From: JBIOJM01 sp044450785
GTDB lineage: Bacteria; Planctomycetota; Planctomycetia; Isosphaerales; Isosphaeraceae
Length of the DNA stretch: 64,000 bases
Assembly: GCA_044450785.1 (NCBI GenBank)
Contig: JBIOJM010000008.1
Location: 1-64,000, forward strand
Direction of reading: 5' to 3'
In this document: positions 16,457-27,594 of the stretch, piece by piece
Numbering within the stretch: the first letter of the stretch is position 1
Layout of the letters: every line of letters begins with the position of its first letter
Notes under the pieces: model-generated
The model's input: the letters and a program-made list of their open reading frames with translations, nothing else
Told to the model about the DNA's origin: nothing
Databases searched by the model: none
Translations under genes and position numbers: made by a program

Positions 16457-17338
16457 ATGAAGGAGATGAGCATCATCCAGGTCCGCGAATACCTCGACTT
16501 GGTCAAGTTCAGCCACACGTTGTTTGCCCTGCCGTTCGCCGTTCTGGGAGCGGCCCTGGCGGCACATGATCGGGACGGCTGGCACGGCCGTGTCCAGGAC
16601 TGGGCCGGCATCTTGCTCTGCATGGCGACGGCGCGGTCGGCCGCGATGGCCTTCAACCGTTTGGCCGATCGGCACTACGATGGGCTCAATCCGCGCACGG
16701 CGAGCCGGCACCTGCCGGCGGGCCGCCTCAGCGTGCTCACCGTCGCAGTCTTCACCCTGGTCTGCGGCTCGGCCTTTATCGCGTCGACGCTCCTGTTCCT
16801 GCCGAACCGCTGGCCGTTGTATCTGTCCGCTCCGGTGCTCTTGTGGCTTCTGGGCTATTCCTACAGCAAGCGGTTCACCAGCCTGGCGCATTTCTGGCTG
16901 GGCCTCTCGCTGAGCCTGGCGCCGATCGCGGCCTGGATCGCGCTGCGAGGCGACCTGGAGTGGCCCCCGGTCCTTCTCGGGCTGGCCGTGCTGTTCTGGG
17001 TGGCGGGGTTCGATATCATTTACGCTTGCCAGGACGTGGAGTTCGACCGCTCCGCCGGGCTCCGCAGCGTCCCGAAGGCGCTGGGCGTACGACGCGCTCT
17101 CTGGATCGCGGCCGCCTGCCACGCCTTGATGATCGTGCCCCTGATAGGACTGGGCTTGGTCTACCCGCTGGGGTCGATCTACTTCCTGGGCGTCGCGGCG
17201 GTGGCCGTCTTGTTGATCTACGAGCACGCGTTGGTCCGTCCCGATGATTTGACTCGGGTCAATGTCGCCTTCTTTCAGGTTAATGTGGTGATCAGTCTGG
17301 GACTGCTGGTCGTCGCTGTGGTCGACCTCTTGGTTTGA
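16457..17338 (+). CDS. UbiA-family prenyltransferase (MqnP-like)
   Basis: Integral membrane enzyme attaching a polyprenyl chain to the naphthoate ring. 293 aa with 8-9 hydrophobic segments. Both Asp-rich motifs are present: FNRLADRHYDGLNPRT (NxxxDxxxD) near 70 and YACQDVEFDRSAG near 190. The start is 1 bp after the SDR stop. In organisms with the futalosine pathway this homologue is MqnP; UbiA of ubiquinone synthesis is the alternative, less likely because mqnE is nearby. Confidence 0.88.
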   Translation: MKEMSIIQVREYLDLVKFSHTLFALPFAVLGAALAAHDRDGWHGRVQDWAGILLCMATARSAAMAFNRLADRHYDGLNPRTASRHLPAGRLSVLTVAVFTLVCGSAFIASTLLFLPNRWPLYLSAPVLLWLLGYSYSKRFTSLAHFWLGLSLSLAPIAAWIALRGDLEWPPVLLGLAVLFWVAGFDIIYACQDVEFDRSAGLRSVPKALGVRRALWIAAACHALMIVPLIGLGLVYPLGSIYFLGVAAVAVLLIYEHALVRPDDLTRVNVAFFQVNVVISLGLLVVAVVDLLV

Positions 17339-17398
17339 GCCAGGAGGATCCAATCTCCATCCCTCAGCTCGTCGAGCCCTGAGATCTGGGAGGCACCC

Positions 17399-18115
17399 GT
17401 GGCGGCCCGATTTCCGACGACTCACTGGAGCCGTGTAGGTGCCGCCGGCAACCCGGCCGACCCGGCGGCGCGCGGCGCACTGGAGGCGCTTTGCCGCGAT
17501 TACTGGTTCCCTCTCTACGCCTTCGCCCGCCGCCGCGGCCACTCGCCCCACGAGGCCGAGGACATCGTCCAGGGCTTCCTCGCTGACCTGCTCGAGCGGG
17601 GCGACCTGGCGAGCCTCGATCGATCGAAAGGGCGGTTCCGCTCCTTCCTCCGTGCCGCCTGCGAGCACTACGTGGCTAACCGCCGCGACCACGAGCGGGC
17701 TGCCAGGCGTGGTGGAGGTGCCACAATCGTGTCAATTGATCGAATCGACGCGGAGGGCCGCTACGGTCGCGAGCTGGCCCACGAGCTCACGGCCGAGCGG
17801 CTGTTCGAGCGCCAGTGGGCGCTGATGTTGCTGGAGCGCGTGCTGCGCCGGCTCGAAGCCGAGGCGGCCCAGGCCGGAAAGGCCAAGTTATTCGCTCGCC
17901 TCCGCCCGGCATTGCAGGGGGACGGCCTGGCGCCGTCCCATGCCGCCATCGGCGGCGAATTGGGAATGAGCGAGGGAGCGGTGCGGGTCGCCGCTCATCG
18001 GCTGCGGGCTCGCTACCGGGAGCTGCTCCGCGAGGAGGTCGGCCGCACGACGGGCGACCCGGCCGACGTCGATCAGGAGCTCGCCGACCTGCTGGCCGCG
18101 CTGGCCGGGGACTGA
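17399..18115 (+). CDS. ECF-type RNA polymerase sigma factor
   Basis: A 238-aa protein from a GTG with GGGAGG 6 nt upstream. Region 2: LEALCRDYWFPLYAFARRRG with EAEDIVQGFLADLLERGDLA. Region 4: AAIGGELGMSEGAVRVAAHR. The TTHWSRV N-terminus is typical of the planctomycete group linked to kinases. The kinase-TPR gene starts 512 bp downstream, matching the usual sigma/kinase pairing. Confidence 0.88.
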   Translation: MAARFPTTHWSRVGAAGNPADPAARGALEALCRDYWFPLYAFARRRGHSPHEAEDIVQGFLADLLERGDLASLDRSKGRFRSFLRAACEHYVANRRDHERAARRGGGATIVSIDRIDAEGRYGRELAHELTAERLFERQWALMLLERVLRRLEAEAAQAGKAKLFARLRPALQGDGLAPSHAAIGGELGMSEGAVRVAAHRLRARYRELLREEVGRTTGDPADVDQELADLLAALAGD

Positions 18116-18135
18116 TATTCTGCTGTGGGACAACT

Positions 18136-18223
18136 GTAGGGTGGGTCGAACGTCGTGTCCCACGACGTGAGGCCCACCGATCGCCTGTGCCGGTGGGCCT
18201 CGCTGCACTCGACGCCACCCTAC
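18136..18223. repeat. Long palindromic repeat (GTAGGGTGGG type)
   Basis: Left end GTAGGGTGGGTCGA, centre AGGCCCACCGAT and CCGGTGGGCCTCG, right end TCGACGCCACCCTAC: nested inverted repeats able to form a long cruciform or RNA hairpin. I recall this class of repeat dispersed in several bacterial genomes. It sits 20 bp after the sigma gene and may serve as its terminator. Confidence 0.65.
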
Positions 18224-18362
18224 GAATTCCTGTAACACCTGCAGGGTTTTTCTTCTCCTCATGGATAGAGGGAGACGTATCACCCTGGGGTGATGAAAAC
18301 TTGGGGTTGCATGGCTTTGGGGTTCATCCGGTTTCTATTGATGAAGGCGTCAAGTGTTCGGT

Positions 18363-18510
18363 GCGGGTCTCACGACCCCGCCGGAATGCCTGACCGAAGG
18401 TCTCCCGCGCGCATCATGGGCCCTGGCTTCAAAGGCATTTGCGCTCGCAGAGCACACTCCGAAGGAAGGAGACCTTCGGTCGGTCGCTCGGGCGGGGTCT
18501 GGAGACACGC
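18363..18510. repeat. Large imperfect inverted repeat
   Basis: Left arm 18363-18405 ends GACCGAAGGTCTCC; right arm 18468-18510 begins GGAGACCTTCGGTC and continues to GCGGGGTC-TGGAGAC. About 34 of 43 positions pair, with a 62-nt loop. It lies in the noncoding gap before the kinase gene. Mobile palindrome, attenuator or structured leader are all possible. Confidence 0.6.
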
Positions 18511-18627
18511 GCCCAACAAAGGCTTCCTCGAAGCGCAACAAGAGTTGAGGATGGCCAAGGACTCTCAGGAGCCGGTCAAGGCCGACTTTTCATCAGCCCA
18601 GTACCACCCCCTTCGGGAGGATCATAC

Positions 18628-22338
<3,711 letters not shown>

Positions 22339-22339
22339 G

Positions 22340-22678
22340 ATGGGACGGAAGAAGGCGACCTGGATGGTGTCGCTCAAGGAATCCGTGATCGAGGATCTCC
22401 GCTGGTTCGGCAAAAAGAACGGGCGAGTGCTGCTCGACGAGTCTGAACGCGAATTGGCCGCGGATCCTCTGGCTGCGACGCCGAATATGAAAACGCTGCG
22501 TCCCAACCCTGTCGCTCATCGTGAGCTTCGACTATTCGGCAAGTACCGTGTTCTCTTCAACGTCGATGAGGGAGCACGGCGGGCTACGATCGTCTTGGTC
22601 GGCGAGAAACACGGCGAAACGCTGATCGTTCGAGGAGAGGAGTTCACCGCACACCATGAAAGTGATCCCGCTGAGTGA
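22340..22678 (+). CDS. RelE/ParE-superfamily toxin
   Basis: A 112-aa protein starting 1 bp after the kinase stop. KESVIEDLRWFGKKNGR, then MKTLRPNPVAHRELRLFGKY and RVLFNVDEGARRATIVLVGE follow the RelE/ParE helix-then-sheet pattern. Such toxins act as mRNA interferases or gyrase inhibitors. The gene overlaps its antitoxin by 23 bp and comes first, the reverse of the usual order. The antitoxin following in an overlapping frame supports a true pair. Confidence 0.8.
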   Translation: MGRKKATWMVSLKESVIEDLRWFGKKNGRVLLDESERELAADPLAATPNMKTLRPNPVAHRELRLFGKYRVLFNVDEGARRATIVLVGEKHGETLIVRGEEFTAHHESDPAE

Positions 22679-22895
22679 AGCCAAGGCGAACCTGAGTCGA
22701 TACGGCCGCCTGTGCCAGGAAGAGCCAGTGATCGTCACGGTCAACGGCGTCCCCTCCTTCCAGTTATCTCCCTTGAAGGAAGACGACGACCTGATCGACC
22801 GACTGCTAGCGGAGAACCCCAAGTTCGGTCAAATCCTGGAGCAACGCTCTCGGGAGCGGACCGTCTCCCTGGATGAGGCGCGAAAGCGCTTGTAA
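22656..22895 (+). CDS. Phd/YefM-type antitoxin
   Basis: A 79-aa protein: MKVIPLSEAKANLSRYGRLC, then EEPVIVTVNGVPSFQLSPL is the Phd/YefM N-terminal dimerisation and DNA-binding fold. The C-terminal helix ILEQRSRERTVSLDEARKRL would wrap the toxin. Expected to neutralise the upstream RelE-like protein and to autorepress. A promoter would have to lie inside or before the kinase gene, as only 1 bp separates kinase and toxin. Confidence 0.82.
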   Translation: MKVIPLSEAKANLSRYGRLCQEEPVIVTVNGVPSFQLSPLKEDDDLIDRLLAENPKFGQILEQRSRERTVSLDEARKRL

Positions 22896-23080
22896 TGGGT
22901 CATCGAGGGAACCAACTGTTACCTCCTCGTAAGCGAAGCCGACGACACGGAAGCTTGGAAAGAGTAGGTACATGACCCCCGCGCTTCTCAAGAGGGCTGC
23001 GATATCCTAAAATCAAGAGGTCGTCGAATTCCAGATACTTTTGGCTCGAAGCGAACGACCGAGGCACGGGATGCCGGCTC

Positions 23081-23182
23081 GACAAAGAGCCGATCGGTCA
23101 GTTGGTCTTGAGGCGAGCGCATTTGCGGCTCATTGTCTTCGACCCGGAAAAGGGAGTCATCGTTCAATGGATACCGGAATAG
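23081..23182 (+). pseudogene. xisH 3' remnant
   Basis: In the frame ending at TAG 23180-23182 the sequence reads EPIGQLVLRRAHLRLIVFDP then EKGVIVQWIPE, the conserved C-terminus of XisH (fdxN-element excision controlling factor). The upstream ~105 codons of XisH are absent; the sequence before it does not match the family and there is no start. The remnant overlaps xisI by 16 bp, the native arrangement of the pair. Confidence 0.7.
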
Positions 23183-23502
23183 AGTCCAATCGCACCATTA
23201 TCGAGCGGATACTCACAGAGTATTCGAAATACCCATACTCCTACGGTGAAATCGACCGTCAACTGGTCTTCGACCGGGAACGCGACCATTATCTCCTGCT
23301 GAGCGTCGGCTGGGACAAGCACCGCGTCCACGGCTGCGTGATCCATATCGACCTCATCGACGGGAAATGCTGGATCCAGCGAGATGGAACCGAGACTGGA
23401 GTCGCGTACGATCTGGAAGCCGCCGGGATATCCAAGGATCGGATCGTCTTGGCGTTCAAGTCACCGAAGGTTCGACCCCACACCGGCTACGCCGTGGCGT
23501 AG
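23167..23502 (+). CDS. xisI: XisI-like protein
   Basis: A 111-aa protein beginning MDTGIESNRTIIERILTEYS, followed by DRERDHYLLLSVGWD, HRVHGCVIHIDLIDGKCWIQ and GISKDRIVLAFKSP. This is a full-length XisI. First described in cyanobacterial fdxN element excision, but mostly found as xisH-xisI pairs of unknown function. Here the partner xisH is reduced to its tail, so XisI is an orphan. Confidence 0.85.
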   Translation: MDTGIESNRTIIERILTEYSKYPYSYGEIDRQLVFDRERDHYLLLSVGWDKHRVHGCVIHIDLIDGKCWIQRDGTETGVAYDLEAAGISKDRIVLAFKSPKVRPHTGYAVA

Positions 23503-23635
23503 AGCGAATGGCAATGGCCTGGCGTTCGCTCTTTCGGGACAGTGACCTGTAACGGACGCGGGGTAGGATGGCCGTGGACCGTCGCCTGTGCTAGGATTAT
23601 GTTCAGGTTCCTTCCAGTCGCCGGAGGCCTCAGTC

Positions 23636-24430
23636 GTGCAGAGCCCGTTTCCCGGGATGGACCCCTATCTCGAGCAGTTCTGGGGCGATGTTCATCACAC
23701 CATGATCAATCGCTCACGCGCCGCGATCCAGAAGCAGTTGCCCGGCGACCTGGTCGCGCGGGTCGATGAACGAGTTTTCGTCGAGCCGTCGGAGGGACTT
23801 CCCCGGAACATCATTCCCGATGTCAGAGTCGTCGAGCGCGGTCGGCGCGAGGAGCCCGTGCTCCGGGCGAGCAATGGTGTCGCCGTGGCCGAGCCGCTGG
23901 TCGTCCACATCGAGCGGGACGAGCCGGTGCGGCAGGGCTTCATCGAGATCATCGACCTCAAGTCGGGCCGGCGCGTCGTCACTGTGATCGAGATCATCAG
24001 CCCTTCGAACAAGGTCCCCGGTCCCGGGCGCGACCTGTACCTTAAGAAGCAGGAAGAGCTCCGGCAAGGCGGCGTCAGCCTGGTCGAGATCAACTTGAAC
24101 CGGACGGGCAGCCACGTCTTGATGGTACCGTTTGGCCGTATACCCGAAGGCCAGCCCACACCCTACGCCGCTTGCATACGCCGGGGTTGGAAGCCTCTGG
24201 AAATCGAGTATTATCGTATCCCCCTGCGTGAGCGGCTGCCCGCGATCGCCATCCCCCTTCGGCGCCAGGATCGAGACGTTCCGCTCGACCTCCAGGCCCT
24301 ACTCAATGAGTGCTGCGAGGAAGGGCGTTACGTCGAAGACATCGACTACCGCGAAGACCCCGACCCGCCGCTGAAACCCGACGACGCCCATTGGGCCGAC
24401 TCGTTGCTGCGCGAGCAGGGCCGTAGGTAG
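23636..24430 (+). CDS. DUF4058 family protein
   Basis: A 264-aa protein from a GTG with GGAGG 9 nt upstream, starting VQSPFPGMDPYLEQFWGDVH. Central VTVIEIISPSNKVPGPGRDL and SLVEINLNRTGSH match the other family member at 13170, but the two are divergent, so this is not a recent duplication. Function unknown. Confidence 0.85.
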   Translation: MQSPFPGMDPYLEQFWGDVHHTMINRSRAAIQKQLPGDLVARVDERVFVEPSEGLPRNIIPDVRVVERGRREEPVLRASNGVAVAEPLVVHIERDEPVRQGFIEIIDLKSGRRVVTVIEIISPSNKVPGPGRDLYLKKQEELRQGGVSLVEINLNRTGSHVLMVPFGRIPEGQPTPYAACIRRGWKPLEIEYYRIPLRERLPAIAIPLRRQDRDVPLDLQALLNECCEEGRYVEDIDYREDPDPPLKPDDAHWADSLLREQGRR

Positions 24431-24583
24431 CGAACGACACGTCTGAGCATCCTGTTCCAACCAGCCCGGGATCGAGTCCGGTTGATGATCCCTTCAATCC
24501 TGACTAAAATCTCTGAAAGAACTCTGAACGAGTGACCGTCTCAGAGCGGGATTGCCTTCCGATCGCGAGAGGACGGGTGAACG

Positions 24584-25741
24584 ATGCCAAGCGCAGCAGA
24601 CCGGCTGAATGCGATTCGCGATCAAGTCGAGGCCGGCCAGAGGTTGAGCTTTGAGGATGGTCTGGCGCTCGAGGCGTCGAACGACCTCTTCGAACTGGGT
24701 TCGATGGCTAACCTGGTACGCGAGCGGTATAGCGGTAACTTCGCGTACTTCAACGTCAACACCCACATCAACCCAACCAACGTCTGCGTTTACACCTGCG
24801 ACTTCTGCGCGTTTCGGGCTGATATGGGCGAAGATCGCGCCTACGTGATGGACCGTGACCAGGTCGTCGAGCGGGCACGGCAGGCCAGCGCGCGCGGCGC
24901 CACCGAGATGCACGTGGTGGGCGGGCTGCACAACAAGCTGCCGTTCGAGTTCTACCTCAACGTGGTGCGCTGGATCAGGGAGACAGCGCCCGAAATCCAC
25001 ATCAAGGCCTACACCGCCGTCGAGATCGAGTGGTTCTGCAAGATCACACGGAAGTCGGTCGAAGCTGTGCTCCGGGAGCTGATCGATGCCGGATTGGGGA
25101 GTTTGCCTGGCGGCGGCGCCGAGATCTTCCATCCCGAAGTCCGCGAGCAGATCTGCGGCGCCAAGGCATCGACCGAGAGCTGGCTCGACATCCACCGAAC
25201 TGCCCACCGCCTCGGCCTGCATTCCAACGCCACCATGCTCTACGGCCACATCGACGGGCCCAAGCATCGGATCGACCACCTGGTCCGGCTCCGCGAGCTG
25301 CAGGATGAGACCGGCGGGTTCCAGACCTTCATCCCGCTGGCGTTCCATCCCGATAACTCGCAAATGGCCGACATCCCCAAGCCGTCGGGCGTGATGGACC
25401 TCAAGGTCATGGCCATCAGCCGGTTGATGCTCGACAATTTCCCACACATCAAAGCCTACTGGGTCATGCTCGGGCTCAAGACGGCACAGATTGCGCTCTC
25501 GTTCGGCGCGGACGATCTCGACGGGACCGTCGTCCATGAAAAGATCTACCACGAGGCGGGCGCGGAGACGCCCCAGGAAGCGACCGTCGCCGAGATCCGC
25601 CGCCTGATCATGGAGGCAGGGCGCATTCCCATCGAGCGCGATACGCTGTATCATCGCGTCGAGCGCGACAGCGGATCATGGACGACGCGCGAACACATCG
25701 ACGTGCCCGCCCTGGCGGTCTTGGGCGCGGGCAGAAACTGA
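24584..25741 (+). CDS. mqnE: Aminofutalosine synthase MqnE
   Basis: Radical-SAM enzyme that joins SAM to 3-[(1-carboxyvinyl)oxy]benzoate, making 6-amino-6-deoxyfutalosine, an early step of menaquinone synthesis. 385 aa. Radical-SAM cluster motif NVCVYTCDFCAF (Cx3Cx2C) near 67-78; THINPTNVC before it and GGLHNKLPFEFYLN after it are MqnE/CofH-like. Also LPGGGAEIFHPEVR and HSNATMLYGHIDGP. GAGAGGACGGG precedes the ATG. Stands alone between DUF4058 and Uma2 genes. Confidence 0.93.
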   Translation: MPSAADRLNAIRDQVEAGQRLSFEDGLALEASNDLFELGSMANLVRERYSGNFAYFNVNTHINPTNVCVYTCDFCAFRADMGEDRAYVMDRDQVVERARQASARGATEMHVVGGLHNKLPFEFYLNVVRWIRETAPEIHIKAYTAVEIEWFCKITRKSVEAVLRELIDAGLGSLPGGGAEIFHPEVREQICGAKASTESWLDIHRTAHRLGLHSNATMLYGHIDGPKHRIDHLVRLRELQDETGGFQTFIPLAFHPDNSQMADIPKPSGVMDLKVMAISRLMLDNFPHIKAYWVMLGLKTAQIALSFGADDLDGTVVHEKIYHEAGAETPQEATVAEIRRLIMEAGRIPIERDTLYHRVERDSGSWTTREHIDVPALAVLGAGRN

Positions 25742-25778
25742 TTCTCTCCGGGTCTCCTCCCCTCAAGGAGGCTATGTC

Positions 25779-26624
25779 ATGTCAGTCGCCTCGTCCCGGC
25801 CGGTTGAAACCAGACCCAAGCCGCCGTTCTACGGTCCCGACCATCGCTATCTGCCGCCGGCCGAGAACGGTGTCGCGCTGCCCCTCCATCTACCCAGCCA
25901 TTTGGAACTGCCCGAGGAGAACGGCGAGATCGTGGAAAACTTCCGCGAAACACCCCAGAACGTCCTCCTGGACCAAAGCATCTGGCCGATCCTGGAGCGG
26001 ATCCACCCCGACCGCCATTTCGCCCTCGGCCATGATTGTGGGATTTACTGGCGGCTCACCGACCCTCTCGAGAGAGGCGCGATTTGCCCCGACTGGTTCT
26101 ACGTGCCCGGTGTTCCCCCCGATCTCGATGGGCACTATCGTCGCTCCTACGTTCTCTGGAAGGAGCATGTTCCGCCCTCGGTCATGATCGAATATTCCTC
26201 GGAAGATGGCAGCAAGGAGCGCGATCGAACGCCCTACGAGGGAAAATTCTGGATCTACGAGCAGGCGGTCCGCGGCGAGTACTACGCCATTTTTGTGGTC
26301 GAGACGGGAGAGCTGGAAGTCCATCGCCTTGAAGGAACCACGTACAGGCGACTTCAACCGAACGAACGCGGGCATTACCCGATCGGGCGGCTTGGGGTCG
26401 AGCTGGGCGTCTGGAATGGAACCTTCTACAACGAGACGGCACCCTGGCTTCGCTGGTACGACACCCAAGGGATTCTCCTCCCCACCGGCGACGAACGCGC
26501 CGAGGAGCAGCGACTCCGAGCCGAGGAGCAGCGACTCCGAGCCGACCAGCTTGCCGCCAAGCTCCGTGAGCTGGGTATCGACCCGGCGGATGTCGGTTCC
26601 GACACCGCATCGGGCTCGGCGTAA
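25779..26624 (+). CDS. Uma2 family (PD-(D/E)xK-like) protein
   Basis: A 281-aa protein. WRLTDPLERGAICPDWFYVP, then SVMIEYSSEDGSKERDR and KFWIYEQAVRGEYYAIF fit the Uma2 core, with Asp, Glu and Lys at expected places. The C-terminus contains two exact tandem RAEEQRL heptads in a coiled coil (near 243-262). The family expands in planctomycetes and cyanobacteria; nuclease activity is inferred from fold only. AAGGAGG lies upstream. Confidence 0.78.
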   Translation: MSVASSRPVETRPKPPFYGPDHRYLPPAENGVALPLHLPSHLELPEENGEIVENFRETPQNVLLDQSIWPILERIHPDRHFALGHDCGIYWRLTDPLERGAICPDWFYVPGVPPDLDGHYRRSYVLWKEHVPPSVMIEYSSEDGSKERDRTPYEGKFWIYEQAVRGEYYAIFVVETGELEVHRLEGTTYRRLQPNERGHYPIGRLGVELGVWNGTFYNETAPWLRWYDTQGILLPTGDERAEEQRLRAEEQRLRADQLAAKLRELGIDPADVGSDTASGSA

Positions 26625-26799
26625 ACCGGTTAGTTGCTTGATTGCATATTGAAGTAACGCGTTCGGCTTGACCGTTTCACCGCCTGGGTCTATGATCCGC
26701 CCCAACCTAATCGGCTGAAGGGGTCGATGCGGTCTGCGCATGTTGCTTGATGACCTTTTCGCACCCCGTCCCAGCCTGGCTCAAGGAGGAGCTAGGGCG

Positions 26800-27537
26800 A
26801 TGCGAGACCACAACAAGGCGTTTTGCAGCCTGGTGGCCGAGACGTTCGACTGCCCTGACCCGATCTTCGAGTTCGGCTCGTTCCAGGTCGAGGGCCAGGA
26901 GGGCTACGCCAACCTTCGCGAATTGTTCCCCAGAAGAAAATACGTCGGCTGCGACATGCGGCTAGGCCCGGGCGTCGATCGGGTTGAAGACGTCTCGGCG
27001 ATCAGCTTGCCCGACGAATCGGCCGGCACGGTGCTGTGCATCGAAACGTTCGAACACGTCTTCGAGGTTCGCAGAGCGTTTAATGAGGTCTTTCGGCTCC
27101 TCAGACCCGGCGGCATCTTCGTCATCACGTCGCCGCTGAATTTCCGCATCCACGGCTACCCGGACGACTACTGGCGGATGACGCCCAATTGCCTGCGCAG
27201 GCTGCTGTCCCCTTACTCGGCGCGCGTGGCGGGCCATCAGGGTCATCATGCGTTCCCACACACCGTCATGGGGCTCGGTTTCAAGGCCCCGGTCCCGGTC
27301 GACTGTCCATCGCGGGTTGAGCGGTTCGTGGCAGCGTATCATGCCTGGCTGAAGCAAACCGAGACGAATCTGCCCTTCGGTGAGAAGGTCCGTCGAAGGG
27401 TCTCACAGTTCTATCGCTCCAAGGGCGAGCGGCGCCAGATCGCAGAATACTATTCGGCGGATTTCACCATCGACTTCGATGCGGCGCCGTCGGCCCGGGT
27501 GCGAAATTCCCCTAGTCACACGATGGCAACCTGCTGA
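26800..27537 (+). CDS. SAM-dependent methyltransferase
   Basis: A 245-aa protein from the ATG at 26800 with AGGAGG 11 nt upstream. FEFGSFQVEGQEGYANLREL, KYVGCDMRLGPGVD (SAM acidic loop), CIETFEHVFEVRRAFNEVFR and LLRPGGIFVITSPLNFRIH are Methyltransf_11-like. The C-terminal YPDDYWRMTP is typical of glycan-cluster methyltransferases. Substrate unknown. Confidence 0.75.
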   Translation: MRDHNKAFCSLVAETFDCPDPIFEFGSFQVEGQEGYANLRELFPRRKYVGCDMRLGPGVDRVEDVSAISLPDESAGTVLCIETFEHVFEVRRAFNEVFRLLRPGGIFVITSPLNFRIHGYPDDYWRMTPNCLRRLLSPYSARVAGHQGHHAFPHTVMGLGFKAPVPVDCPSRVERFVAAYHAWLKQTETNLPFGEKVRRRVSQFYRSKGERRQIAEYYSADFTIDFDAAPSARVRNSPSHTMATC

Positions 27538-27594
27538 GTTCGATTCCGTGGGGAGCCAGGTGGCGCGTCGTCGTTGCTGATGAGGAACGATCCC

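Noticed and set aside
24494..25654. A 386-codon minus-strand frame
   Set aside because: Antisense to mqnE, which has the full radical-SAM motif set.
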